Assembly (NCBI RefSeq): GCF_001315985.1
Contig: NZ_BBBI01000009.1
Coordinates: 1 to 64,000 of the forward strand
Direction of reading: 5' to 3'
Length of the DNA stretch: 64,000 nt
From: Vulcanisaeta distributa JCM 11216
GTDB taxonomy: Archaea > Thermoproteota > Thermoprotei > Thermoproteales > Thermocladiaceae
Of the stretch, positions 39,188 to 49,597 are shown in pieces. Every line of letters begins with the position of its first letter. Positions within the stretch are counted from its first letter, which is position 1. Under the pieces are notes generated by a model. The model ran no database searches and was not told the DNA's origin. It was given only the letters and a program-made list of their open reading frames with translations. The translations under genes and the position numbers were made by a program.

Positions 39188-41032
39188 ATGTGTGGTATTA
39201 TTGGTATTACGTCATTACCAAACAACCTCAGGGAACCCATTGGCAAGGTAGTTAGAAGATGCCTTGAGAAACTTGAGTATAGGGGGGGTTATGACTCAGT
39301 CGGCATTGCAGTTATTAAGGGCAATTATATAGAGGTTAGGAAGGGTAAGGGTAAGATTGCCGAGGTTAGCACTAGGCTAAACTTCGATGAGGTTAATGGC
39401 ACGACCGCCATCGGCCATACCAGGTGGGCTACCCATGGAAAGCCAAGCGATGAGAATGCGCACCCGCACACGGACTGCTCAGGTAATGTCGCTGTTGTTC
39501 ATAATGGCATAATCTCGAATTTCCTGGAGCTTAAGGAGGAATTGATTAGAAAGGGTCACGTATTTAAGAGTGAGACGGATACCGAGGTCGTTGCCCATTT
39601 AATTGAGGAGTATTTAAGGCTTGGTTATAAGCCCTTCGACGCATTTAAGGCTGCATTATCGAGACTAAAGGGTGCCTATGCATTTGTCGTTATAATAGCC
39701 CAGGAACCCAATAGGCTTTACTTCGCCAGAAATACCTCACCATTAGTCATCGGTATTGGTAACGGCGCTAATTTCATTGCCAGTGATATACCGGCCTTTC
39801 TGGAGTTCACGAATACCGTGATAGTACTTAGGGACGGCGAGTATGGGTATATCGAGCCAGGCAAGGTCTATATTGAAAAAGACGGTGTTCCTATTAATGT
39901 TGAGGAGAGGGTTAGGCTCATTAGTTGGACACCTGAGATGGCGAGTAAAGAAGGCTACTCGCACTTCATGCTGAAGGAAATACATGAACAACCCTTCGCC
40001 ATAAGTTCAACACTGGCAGGAATTAATGAGGGAGAATTCGATAATGTAATAAACCTTCTTCTAAATTCGAGAAAGGTACTGATAATTGGCGCTGGCACGT
40101 CATATCATGCTGGCCTTGTCGGTGATTACTTGTTCACGTCAATGCTCGGTCTCGATACGCACACAATAATCTCCTCTGAGTATAAGAAGTACGTTGACGC
40201 AATTAATGATAATGACACTGTAATAGCTATTAGCCAGTCAGGCGAGACTATAGATACCCTGGTTGCCGTGAGGGCGTTTAAAGAGAGGGGGGGCGCTAAG
40301 ATTGTTGCCATATCTAATGTCGTCGATAGCGCAATACCTAGGGAATCAAACTATGTACTTTACACGAGGGCGGGTCCCGAAATCGGCGTTGCCGCCACCA
40401 AGACCTTCACCACCCAATTGGTTATTCTTACGACACTCGCATTAAGGGCTGGCATTGCCATGGGTAAGCTGAGCCAGGGTGAGTATAGGAATCTCATGGA
40501 CTCCCTCAATAAGGTGCCGGGAATCCTTCAAAACGTTATAACTAGGACCGAGGGCAGGGTTAAGGCATTGAGTGAGTATATGAAGAGCAGAAACAATGCG
40601 TATTACCTGGGTAGGGGGGGTATTGGCGTCCCACTGAGCATGGAGGGAGCCCTAAAGCTGAAGGAGATAGCGTACATACATGCTGAGGCATACCCAGCAG
40701 GTGAGAGTAAGCATGGACCAATAGCGCTTGTTGAGGAGGGTTATCCCGTCGTATTCTCAATACTTGATGATGATAATGTGGATGCACTACTCGGTAATGT
40801 TATGGAAATGAAGGCTAGGGACGCGTACACCATAGGTTTTGTCCCTGAGAAATACGTTGGTAAGTTTAGGGAATTACTGAACGTAACGTTTGAGCTGCCT
40901 AACATCGACTATAGGATTGCGCCAATAATATACGTAGTGCCTATGCAATTACTCGCCTACTACACAGCCGTTGCACGTGGTTACGACCCAGATAAACCAA
41001 GGAATTTGGCGAAGACGGTGACCGTGGAATGA
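39188..41032 (+). CDS. glmS: Glutamine-fructose-6-phosphate aminotransferase (isomerizing)
   Basis: Makes glucosamine 6-phosphate from fructose 6-phosphate and glutamine. 614 residues. The N-terminal amidotransferase has the catalytic cysteine (MCGIIGI), GHTRWATHGKP and HNGIISN. The two SIS domains have GAGTSYHAGLVGD, ISQSGETIDTLVAV and GRGGIGVPLSMEGALKLKEI. The C-terminus is RNLAKTVTVE. The usual LEYRGYDSVG reads LEYRGGYDSVG because of a G7 tract at 39283-39289. Two more G7 tracts (40288, 40614) also keep the frame. The stop overlaps the GlmU-like gene by ATGA. Confidence 0.95.
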   Translation: MCGIIGITSLPNNLREPIGKVVRRCLEKLEYRGGYDSVGIAVIKGNYIEVRKGKGKIAEVSTRLNFDEVNGTTAIGHTRWATHGKPSDENAHPHTDCSGNVAVVHNGIISNFLELKEELIRKGHVFKSETDTEVVAHLIEEYLRLGYKPFDAFKAALSRLKGAYAFVVIIAQEPNRLYFARNTSPLVIGIGNGANFIASDIPAFLEFTNTVIVLRDGEYGYIEPGKVYIEKDGVPINVEERVRLISWTPEMASKEGYSHFMLKEIHEQPFAISSTLAGINEGEFDNVINLLLNSRKVLIIGAGTSYHAGLVGDYLFTSMLGLDTHTIISSEYKKYVDAINDNDTVIAISQSGETIDTLVAVRAFKERGGAKIVAISNVVDSAIPRESNYVLYTRAGPEIGVAATKTFTTQLVILTTLALRAGIAMGKLSQGEYRNLMDSLNKVPGILQNVITRTEGRVKALSEYMKSRNNAYYLGRGGIGVPLSMEGALKLKEIAYIHAEAYPAGESKHGPIALVEEGYPVVFSILDDDNVDALLGNVMEMKARDAYTIGFVPEKYVGKFRELLNVTFELPNIDYRIAPIIYVVPMQLLAYYTAVARGYDPDKPRNLAKTVTVE

Positions 41033-42238
41033 ACAGCGTATTGAATTACAGAGAGGTTCTCGGAGTAGTACTTAGTGGTGGTAGAGGCACTAACATGGAA
41101 CCATTAACGCCCTATCTCGATAAGCCACTCATTAGGTTACTAGGTAAACCACTCATTTATTACCCAACGAGTAACCTGGTTCACCTGGGCTTAAGGACCA
41201 TTTACATTATTTCTAGGGATCCAACGAAGGTAGGTAACGAGGTTGGTCGATACTTCAACAATGTTTCGATAGAAATGTTGGACAGAGGGGGGGTGATGAT
41301 ATCGATAGTGCATTAAAGATTATTAATGAAATTTCTGGTAAGGGCACGACAATAATATCATTTGGTGACGTTATACTGCCCCCGGGAAGCCTATGAACTT
41401 GCATTGAATAGCCACGTGAGCTCAGGCAAGTCAGTAACCATATTAATGACACCATTATCGGATTTGCAGGGTTACTTTGAGGTTCAGGTGAATGACGTAG
41501 TGGCGATAAACAAGGTGAACGAGCATAAATCAGGCTATGCATGGACTGGGATATTAATTGCTGAAAGGGAGTTTCTGGTCTCACTACAGGAATTTAACGG
41601 AAGTATAAACAGCACCTTAAGGCGGTTCAGGGGGGGTAATATCAACGTAGCCCTTTGGAGCGGATGGTTCGTTGATGTTAGTTATCCCTGGGACTTACTA
41701 AGCGCATAAAGTACTTAATGGGCGATTTAAGGGAGGCTAGGATCAGCAAGGATGCTGATGTCTCGTCTAGGGCTGTCATAGAAGGGCCTGTGATAGTTGA
41801 TGAAGGCGCCAGGATAGATCACGGCGCAATAATTAGGGGGGGCCTGTGTACATTGGCAGGAATGCGTACGTTGGTAACAACGCATTGATTAGAAACAACA
41901 CATCACTTGAGGAGGAGTCGGTGATAGGCGCTGACGCTGAAATAACGGAGTCGCTCATTGGGTATAGGGCTACCGTGGGTAGGGGGGGCTCATTCATAGG
42001 TAGCTCAATAATCGGTGATGAAAGCACAATAGAACCTGGTGTTGTAACACTAAATGTATTACCAAGTGGCGTCGAGGTATCGCACCTATCACCAGTCATT
42101 GTTAAGGGTAAGCAAATAGCCAAGTTGGGCGCCATTGTGGGACCCAAGGCCAGGGTTGGCGCTAATTCCGTGATTTATCCAGGATCGATAATAAGCCATA
42201 ATAAGTATGTTCCACCATTATCAGTATTAAGGCAATGA
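41029..42238 (+). CDS. GlmU-like nucleotide-sugar pyrophosphorylase/acetyltransferase (frame broken)
   Basis: About 400 residues from three frames. The N-terminal nucleotidyltransferase part has VLGVVLSGGRGTNMEPLTPY and DKPLIRLLGKPLIYY. The middle has GYFEVQVNDVVAINKV and the C-terminal part a left-handed beta-helix (YIGRNAYVGNNALIRNNTSL, ITESLIGYRATVGRGG). Breaks lie at G7 41286, C5 near 41382 and G7 41836. Such archaeal proteins use glucosamine 1-phosphate or GlcNAc 1-phosphate. Coupled start with glmS (ATGA) strongly supports UDP-GlcNAc synthesis for glycoprotein or glycolipid building. Confidence 0.8.
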
Positions 42239-42244
42239 ACAAAA

Positions 42245-42604
42245 ATGTACGTAGCGATATTCACATCTAGGCAGGACTATACCCTAGAGCTAGGAGCGGG
42301 TATTTACTTAAGGCCTAGGTGTGACTATGCATTATGGTTCTGGAACACATATGAATTAACTAATAGGGAGATGGAGTATTGCAGTGACTATGAATTAATG
42401 ATTAGGTACCTGGATACTTATAGAAGGTTACGGTGGGAAAAAAGCGTTAAGTCGATTGCGAATTTGAAGAACGATCTCATGAAGATGAGGGCTGAGCTGA
42501 GAAGGAGATGCTTTGATGAATTGATATGTCTAGCGAATAGGGTATATGAGTATAATAGGGCGGTGAATATGTTGTATGGTTATTATAGCGAATTCATGAA
42601 TTAA
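42245..42604 (+). CDS. Unknown protein (119 residues)
   Basis: Aromatic-rich N-terminal part (YLRPRCDYALWFWNTYEL) and a helical C-terminal part (LKNDLMKMRAELRRRC). Contains four cysteines. It lies 6 bp after the GlmU-like gene on the same strand, so it is probably in that operon. No family recognised. Confidence 0.5.
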   Translation: MYVAIFTSRQDYTLELGAGIYLRPRCDYALWFWNTYELTNREMEYCSDYELMIRYLDTYRRLRWEKSVKSIANLKNDLMKMRAELRRRCFDELICLANRVYEYNRAVNMLYGYYSEFMN

Positions 42605-42659
42605 GCCCCGAGGATCTCTCCAAATTATCCATAGCCCTTAATAGGTATAATATGCCTTA

Positions 42660-43148
42660 ATGAGCCTTAGAGTGTTTAATGAGTTAATACGTTCATCAAA
42701 TGATGAGCTGAAATACCTAACCTTTTTATCATTGTTGAATCCAGTAATGTGGCCGTCGCATATAACCATGGATACGAAGATCGTACCGTATCTAAATTGG
42801 ATTCTCGTATATATTAATGACCACTTCGTGATTCTTATAATAAGCTTAAATCGCGCATATGCAATCAGTGACTTGAATATTAATATTAATGGCGGTAGAG
42901 TGGCTCTTGGTAATGATTATGAAATTAAGTCAATAATGTCGACACACATAATGACTAGAATCGAGTCTCTAGATGGCCATGGGTTATTATTCATAGGTAA
43001 TTGGAGCGATGAAGCCGTTGATTTAAACCTTGATTTTAGGCCAAGGGAGGGTTCCATCAAGGGCTTATCACTTGATGTAAATCTTTCCCAATTAATGCCA
43101 ACGATCGTACCTCCACATGATTACGTATCGATTAAGTATAGTGTATGA
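42660..43148 (+). CDS. Unknown protein (162 residues)
   Basis: Beta-rich sequence (LNWILVYINDHFVILIISL) with no recognised domain and no membrane segment. The C-terminus PTIVPPHDYVSIKYSV resembles the sugar-binding end domains of some glycoside hydrolases, but this is weak. It lies after the hexosamine genes and may be their last operon member. Confidence 0.45.
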   Translation: MSLRVFNELIRSSNDELKYLTFLSLLNPVMWPSHITMDTKIVPYLNWILVYINDHFVILIISLNRAYAISDLNININGGRVALGNDYEIKSIMSTHIMTRIESLDGHGLLFIGNWSDEAVDLNLDFRPREGSIKGLSLDVNLSQLMPTIVPPHDYVSIKYSV

Positions 43149-43174
43149 GAATGGGATTACTAAGTTTAAGGTAA

Positions 43175-44107
43175 TTACGCCATCCTAGGTGCTAGGTAAA
43201 ACTGAATGGACCCTATTGCAAAATCTATCGTTAGTTTTAATGGCTTATTATTATCAAACTCTATTGTTACAGTCTCACTTATCTGCTTCATCGGCCTTAT
43301 GAAATCCAGGAGTAGTTCGACGGAGTATACGGCATCGTGAGAGCCTGCACTGAGTATTCATAGAAAACCTCATCACCGCTGGAGTAGGTTGTTTCAATCG
43401 ACTTACCACCCTCACCCTCAGCCAATATGGAGAAGGAATCCTCCTTTGCAAAAAGCTTCACAGAATCAGAAACCTCACTGGCTGAACTTAATAGGTCAAC
43501 AAAAACGTCCATACCCATCCTAATTCTGACGGGGGGGTACTCAAGCTTAGGCTCAGGGACCTCCTCCTCGGCTATGTTAATTATTGGAAGCCCAAACCTC
43601 CTGTAGAAGCCACCCTCCCTACCTTCTTCGTGTATATAGTTATGAAGAACCTATTCTTGCAGTATCAACGCCCAGCTCCACCTTCTCCTTAGCCTTAACC
43701 CTCTTCAAAATCTTCTTAACTAGGTCAAAGCTTATTCCAACCTTCAACTCCTTAGTCACTGTGTACTCCTCAAGGCTTGAACCAGGTATGTTCAGGATTA
43801 CCAGGGAAACCTTGCTCGGGTCTATGGACTTCATCTTAATACCCTCAGAATCAATAATGAAGTTAGACTCCTGAAGTAGGTTAGCTAGTGCGGTGAACAC
43901 GTATCTAAACTCCTTACCCTTTGGGAACATTATCCTATAATACTCCTCACTCTCCACAACACCACCTGCACCACCCTCCTCAGCACCCTCCTCACCTCCA
44001 CTAACCTCCTCTATTTCCTCCGTAGTTTCTTCTGTCTCAACGCCCTCAACCCTCTCTTCCTCACTCTCCTCACGTTCCTCCCTCTCAGACTCCTCATTCT
44101 CAGCCAT
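43175..44107 (-). CDS. pcn: PCNA sliding clamp with acidic N-terminal extension (frame broken)
   Basis: DNA polymerase sliding clamp subunit. The PCNA domain starts at YYRIMFPKGKEFRYVFTALA and continues with NFIIDSEGIKMKSIDPSKVS, IRMGMDVFVDLLSSASEVSD and VTIEFDNNKPLKLTIDF. The C-terminus IQFYLAPRM ends at 43175. Before this domain lie about 53 residues that are mostly Glu with Ser, Gly and Val, ending GGAGGVVESEE. A TATA box 30 nt before the ATG at 44107 supports the long form as a leaderless mRNA. An internal GTG could give a short form. The frame breaks near 43640 and 43335. Crenarchaea often have several PCNA genes; which one this is cannot be told. Confidence 0.85.
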
Positions 44108-44132
44108 AATTAAATTGGTATTAATGTAATTG

Positions 44133-44143
44133 TATTTAAAAGG
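44133..44143 (-). promoter_or_regulatory. TATA box of the PCNA gene
   Basis: CCTTTTAAATA on the minus strand, centred about 30 nt before the long-form ATG. It places the transcript start at or within a few nucleotides of that codon. Confidence 0.55.
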
Positions 44144-44225
44144 CTTTTATCGCCTAAATTAAGGTAATTTTAGCTCAAGCATTGATGAAAAGGAATTATT
44201 ATCTCTTTAGGTTCTATCTGCATAA

Positions 44226-45699
44226 ATGCCGTATTTGATGATTGGTATTGATGACACGGATTGGGAGGGTGGTGGATGCACCACTTATGTCATGTACTCA
44301 TTCGTTAAATACCTAATTAAGGACGGACTAATTAATAACATTGTTGGGTTGCCGCGATTGACCAGGTTAAATCCGTATGTGCCATTTAAGACCAGAGGAA
44401 ATGCATCCCTATCAATAATAATCAATGCCGAGTCTGAGAGTGATGCTACGGATTATGTTGAGCTAATGAACTCACTGATTGACCAAATGGTTAAGAGGGT
44501 TGGTAAGACAAGCCCTGGAATCGCATACGTAATAAGCGATTCAATAAATGTTGATGAACGATTAGCGTGGTTTTATAGGAAGAGCGTTAGGGACGTGGTC
44601 ACGCTGGACCTCGCGCAAAGAGTAGCTAATAAGATAAATGCCAGACTCATGGGTGGTAGGGGGGGTGTCATTGGAGCGTTGGCCTCTCTGGGCTTTGTAC
44701 CAATCGACGCCACATATGAATTCATAGCATATAGGCTTGAGGACGAAGAGAGACCGATTATTGACCCTAATGACGTGAAGATTTGGGACCGTGTAACGAA
44801 CCCCCCCTTCACATTCCTAAATATATACGAGGACCAAGTACTTATTGAACCTCACGGCCCTGACCCAGTCCTCTTTGGCATTAGGGGGTGATTCACCCCA
44901 TCATGTACTTGCCATGGGTAATTACCTCGCTAATAAGTATAATGCCGTTGGATGGATAATATACATAACTAACCAGGGAACCGATGAACATAGGTCGCAC
45001 GTAAATGAACCTATCCCATATAGGAATATTGACCTTATGGGTATTATTACGGACATTATGTTTAATGAGAGAGGCATGCCCAGGTTATTTTGGATGAGAA
45101 ACAAGGGGGGGTAATGGCATATAGGCACTTGGGGATTTCCAGGGAGTTAGCAGATTGTATTGGATGTTTAGTACAGGTGTGGGGGGGTGGTGTTAAGCCT
45201 AATGGTAATTCCAGCTTATATATCGAGGGAATGAGGGTTCTCCATGATAGGCATATTGAAGTGAAGAATCCTAGATGCCCGGTTTGTGGTGGTCCAATGG
45301 AATCCGCAGGCAAGTCAGGCTTACTAAGATGCAAAAGGTGTGGTTTTCAGGATAAACTACCTAGAATACTAATGCCAAGGAATAGGTGGTTTCTGGCAAG
45401 CCCCCCCAGAGCCAGTGAGTATAGGCATTTAATGAAGCCCAGTGAGAGGGTTGGTCTTGAGGGTCTTGCACTCTATATGCCTAAACCATTTCTATGGGTT
45501 TATTGATTACTATAGAGAAAGGTTTTTAATGCATTTAATTACGGCACTCAAGAAGCCTATGAATGTTGAGAACGTCATTGAATCAAGGATAATTAACTCC
45601 CTTAGAATTGACTTGAATGTAGGTATTAATTATGAAGTCAAGTTACGGCGATTAAACAGGTTAATTAGGCTGCGGAAGCTAATGAACCTTGGACTTTAA
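44226..45699 (+). CDS. tiaS: tRNA(Ile2) 2-agmatinylcytidine synthetase TiaS (frame broken)
   Basis: Attaches agmatine to C34 of tRNA-Ile(CAU) so that it reads AUA; essential in archaea. Four frames join into about 490 residues. The N-terminus is MIGIDDTDWEGGGCTTYVMY, then TRLNPYVPFKTRGNASLSI (the TiaS core), SPHHVLAMGNYLANKYNAVG and WIIYITNQGTDEHRS. The OB-fold region follows, then a zinc ribbon with CPVCGGPMES and CKRCGFQ, then MPRNRWFLASPPRASEYRHL. The last 85 residues (from IDYYRERFLMHLITALKKP) may be a natural tail or a separate small protein. Breaks lie at G5 44886, G7 45106 and near 45470. Confidence 0.85.
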
Positions 45700-46448
45700 A
45701 GTTGACAATAAATAGCTTAAGAAGGCTGGTAGTTCATTCTCATGAACCCATAGCATTACTGGTAGGTTAAGTCCTTCATTGTACTTATGTCTAATGCCAA
45801 TGGGATACTCAACGACCTTCATTGCGGGGATATCATTCTCCGAATCACCCATATACATTACTGGTCCCTTTATACCCATGAGCTCCCGAAGTCTCGCCAC
45901 AGCATAGCCCTTATCAACCTGAATCCCTGGATATATGTCTATGAATGGATGACCTCTATACCTGATTACCTTAAATCCTAATTCATTCGCAAACCTAATA
46001 ATTTGTTCAAGGGCTTCCACGTTAATGGCACCCTTACTTCTCCAATCAATTCCTAATCCACCAATTAAATCACCGACACGCTTAATCTCTAAATAAACAC
46101 CCCCCCTTAACTCATTGACTTTATTAATAACATTCATTAGAGACTCAAATCTACCTTGCCATCTAGGTAAATCCTCATGAACATAATAATTGCCATCAAT
46201 CCTTACTTCAAGACCGTTCGTGCAAGACCACGCCCTAGCAAACCCCGTCCTCGGTATTAGGAAGCCACAGTCCTTTGTGCTTATCACGGCTATTGGTATG
46301 TACTTACTTATTTCACTCAGTTTTTCATAAATAGGCTCAGGGGGGGTCTACTCAATTGCCTGGCAACGTCTATTGGCGCTATTGTGCCATCATAGTCAGT
46401 AAACAATGCCGAGACATTCCTAAATAGGTTAATTGTATCATCAAGCAT
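45679..46448 (-). CDS. HAD superfamily sugar-phosphate phosphatase-like protein (frame broken)
   Basis: About 255 residues. From ATG 46448 it has MLDDTINLFRNVSALFTDYD, with the nucleophile Asp in TDYDGTIAPID. Motif IV is MYMGDSENDIPAM. The cap resembles trehalose- or sucrose-phosphate phosphatases (HAD-IIB). The frame breaks at G7 46341-46347. The substrate is probably a sugar phosphate. It converges on tiaS with about 20 bp of overlap. Confidence 0.7.
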
Positions 46449-46514
46449 TATCGAATTCACGTAATATAATTAATTTAATAAGATTTATTTTCTTCACAAA
46501 TTCCAAGGCATTGA

Positions 46515-47712
46515 ATGTATCTTAATAAGTATGAGGAGGCCATGCTTCGTGGTGATTATGGAGATGCCATTGCAAGAGCAATGCAGGTCATAGTTAGGGT
46601 TGGCGATGTATTAAAGGCTGATAGACTAATTGAGATAGAAACTGCGCATATTGCCGGTGTCTCCTACCTAACAATAGGTGATCCAGGCCTTGAGTACCTA
46701 GAGGATTTGGCCAGGTCTAACGCTAAATTTCACGTATTTACGACGGTAAACCCTGTGGGTATTGATATAGCCAATGATTGGGGGGGTATAGAAAAGGAGT
46801 TCATTGATAAGCAGTGGAAAATAATAAATGCACTGAGGAGTATGGGCGCTAGTTTATGGCTGACATGCACTCCATATGAATATCTACGTATTAGATCAAG
46901 GACTTACCACGCGTGGGCGGAATCCAATGCCGTCGCTTATATAAATGCGGTCCATGATGCATGGACCGAGAAACTCCCGGGACCTTTCGTAGTCCTATCG
47001 GCATTGGTTGGTAGGGTTCCAAGGTATGGACTTTACACGCTTAAGGGTAGGGTACCAACGCACGTGGTTAAGGTTAATGGAAAACAGCCAATTAATGACC
47101 CATTAATTGCGGGACTTCTGGGTAGGAAAATCGCTGAGGAAGTCGGTGATGGAAGGCCATACCTAATGGCTAGGTTTAATAGTAATGCTGTGATTAAGCA
47201 GTTACTGGCTAGTTATGCCACGTACTCACCCCCCCACGCCTTCATGGTAATCGACGAACTCACACCAAATCATAAGGAGTACTTCACTATGATGGATAAA
47301 CCCGAGAAAATAGACATAGATATCAGCGATATTGTCAAGGATGTAGGAATTAAAATCATGATTTGATGCGGTATTCCTTGGATGTCCTCACTATGGCATT
47401 GATGAGGTAATGTCGGTAGTTAATTACGTAAGAAACAAAGGAGCGAAGAAGGCCAAGAAGCCTGTTTATATAGCTACGACATCCTTCGTAATTAGTACAT
47501 TAAGCCAGGGCATAATTAAGATGCTTGAGGATTCCAATATACACCTGGTATTAACTACATGTCCTGTTGTGTCACCATTCCTCAAGAGCGTTGGTGCTAA
47601 TACTGTGGCTACGGAATCCGTTAAGCAAATGTATTACCTACCTAAGATGGTTGGTATTAATTATATAAGTTGTAATGGCATTGAGTGCTTAGATATTGCA
47701 TTTGATGAGTAG
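46515..47712 (+). CDS. Aconitase X large subunit: phosphomevalonate dehydratase large subunit (frame broken)
   Basis: About 400 residues. Segments are LIEIETAHIAGVSYLTIGDPG cut here as AHIAGVSYLTIGDPG, TTVNPVGIDIANDW, LTCTPYEYL, HAWAESNAVAYINAV and SALVGRVPRYGLYTLKG. Cysteines that hold the Fe-S cluster include LTCTPY and, in the last frame, LTTCPVVSP. In most archaea the AcnX pair dehydrates mevalonate 5-phosphate in the modified mevalonate pathway to isoprenoids. The small subunit gene is not adjacent. The break near 47363 is at TTT, where TT would continue as DAVFLGCPHYGIDEV, so it is not a G or C tract. Confidence 0.85.
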
Positions 47713-47717
47713 GGGGG

Positions 47718-48167
47718 GTGATGGATATAAAGTACGTGTCCTTTGATATAGATGGAGTCCTGGTTAATTCAGAGAATAGATTAAAGTTATGCCTTAAGTC
47801 CAACAATGAAGTTGATTGGGACTGCTTCCTTGACTGCAGAAAGTTGTTCATGGACAGCCCTAAAACAAGGAACATAAACCTCCTCAAGTTATTAAGGAGT
47901 AGGGGGGGCTTTGGCATAATAATAGTGACGGGTAGGAGAGAATCAATGAGAAAGTGCACAATAGATCAATTAAGGAGCTTTGGCGTAAATGAATTTGAGG
48001 ATTTATTCATGAGACCCGATGATAATACCGAACCGGACCCAGTTTATAAGTCTGGGATGATCAAGAACCTATTGAGGAGGTACGAAATACTTGTGCACTT
48101 TGATGATAATGCCGATACCGTATCAACCCTGGTGAACAATGGTATTGATGCTGTAGTAATATCCTAA
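47718..48167 (+). CDS. HAD-like hydrolase (about 149 residues)
   Basis: Start is probably ATG 47721. The nucleophile motif is YVSFDIDGVLVNSE and motif IV-like HFDDNADTVSTLV is near the end, with VTGRRESMRKCTI in between. This is a small capless HAD phosphatase, as in the polynucleotide kinase-phosphatase type (Asp-x-Asp-Gly). The substrate is unknown. It follows the AcnX gene by 5 bp and may be co-transcribed. Confidence 0.65.
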   Translation: MMDIKYVSFDIDGVLVNSENRLKLCLKSNNEVDWDCFLDCRKLFMDSPKTRNINLLKLLRSRGGFGIIIVTGRRESMRKCTIDQLRSFGVNEFEDLFMRPDDNTEPDPVYKSGMIKNLLRRYEILVHFDDNADTVSTLVNNGIDAVVIS

Positions 48168-48177
48168 GTGATTAATC

Positions 48178-49597
48178 ATGAAAAGGATAGGCATATTAAG
48201 CGTTAGGGGTGCAATGCCTTATTACGAGGAATTACCATTTAATGTCCGTATTAATGAACCAGGCATTATTAAGGACCTCGACTTGCTAATACTACCTCCA
48301 GGAACCTGGTGGAGTCCCAGGTACTACAACGTTATGACTGGATTGAGAGGGAGGTTTGGGAATATGTTGAGAGGGGGGGTGGTTTTGTCTTGGGTATTTG
48401 CTCGGGTACTCAATTGCTGTCGAGGGCCGTGAATCTGAACGTCAGGGGATTACCCGGGTACTCCAAAGGGCTTGGTGTCCTGGATATAGTCTTTGAGCCG
48501 TTAATCGTTACAGGGCCTGTGAGGGTTAAGATAATTAATGAGACCTGGGCAACTAGGGATCTCGTAGGTAGTGAATTAGTGGGTTGGCAGGCCCATACCT
48601 ATGGCAAGATGAGTATATTATCAAATAATGTCCAGGTTGTTGGAGTATCACATGTACTAAGGCATAATTATAGGAATGTAAGGATTGATGTACCCACATT
48701 GATCGTATCCCGTAGGTATAACGTGTTTGGCACCATGGTTCACGGAATACTTGGGTCAGGGTCTCCTATAATTAGGAATATATTTCGTGAAATTGGGGTT
48801 TACGATAATAAGGAAATTATGAATTACTATAGGGATTACCATGAAAAGGAGTGGATAGGCAAAGGGGGTGTTAATCCTAGAATGAGTACTAGGATAATTA
48901 CTGTCGCATCGACCTTGACCGGTGAGGGCAAGACCTTAATAACGAGTGCATTGGCATTCTGTCTCAATAAGGCTGGTTATTACGTGGGCATCGCCAAATT
49001 GGCTGGCGATATAAGGGACCTACATCCTGGGCTTTACATTCTTGATAGGCCATTTAAGCCCTGGATGAGTATAAAGCTAAGATGGGGGGGAGGTAGATCA
49101 CTTGGTTGGGTTAATCTGAGGGATGTGTTAAATACTGTTGAGAGTCTTGGACTGGATGCTTTAATTGTTGAGGGTGTTATGGGCTTTTAACGGGTTCGTC
49201 TAGGAAGTATAAACGTGGTTTTTCATCAACACTTGACTTCATAAGATGGGTAAATACGGACGTTGTATTAATAGCATCAGCGAGCCTTGATGGTATTGAG
49301 GGTTCATTATTTAGGTTGAAGATGTATATTGATTTGTTAATTAGGTATGGTAGGAGGCCTATTATGGTTATTCTTAATAATGCGTATGATGGGGTACATG
49401 AGAATAGGGTAATAAGGAAATTCAGTAGGTACGTTAATAAGTTGGGTGTCCCGTTCGTAGTAATTAAATCACTGGGTATGTCTTCGAAGCCTGAGGAACT
49501 AATAGACCTTGAGGACTATAAGGAGGCTGCAATTAAGGTCGCGGATACTCTATGTAGCGTGATTATTAATGAGCTAGGTAAATCACGGTTACTATAG
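48178..49597 (+). CDS. Cobyric acid synthase-like protein with swapped domain order (frame broken)
   Basis: About 470 residues. The first half is a class I glutamine amidotransferase: IGILSVRGAMPYYEEL at the start, GFVLGICSGTQLLSRAV with the nucleophile Cys, and FGTMVHGILGS with the catalytic His. The second half is a dethiobiotin-synthetase-like P-loop domain: ITVASTLTGEGKTLITSAL, GDIRDLHPGLYILD and ALIVEGVMG. In cobyric acid synthase (CobQ) and CobB the P-loop domain comes first and the amidotransferase second. Breaks lie near 48320, G7 48371-48377 and 49185. A fusion of two genes in reverse order is the simplest reading. It probably amidates a corrinoid or related compound. Confidence 0.7.
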
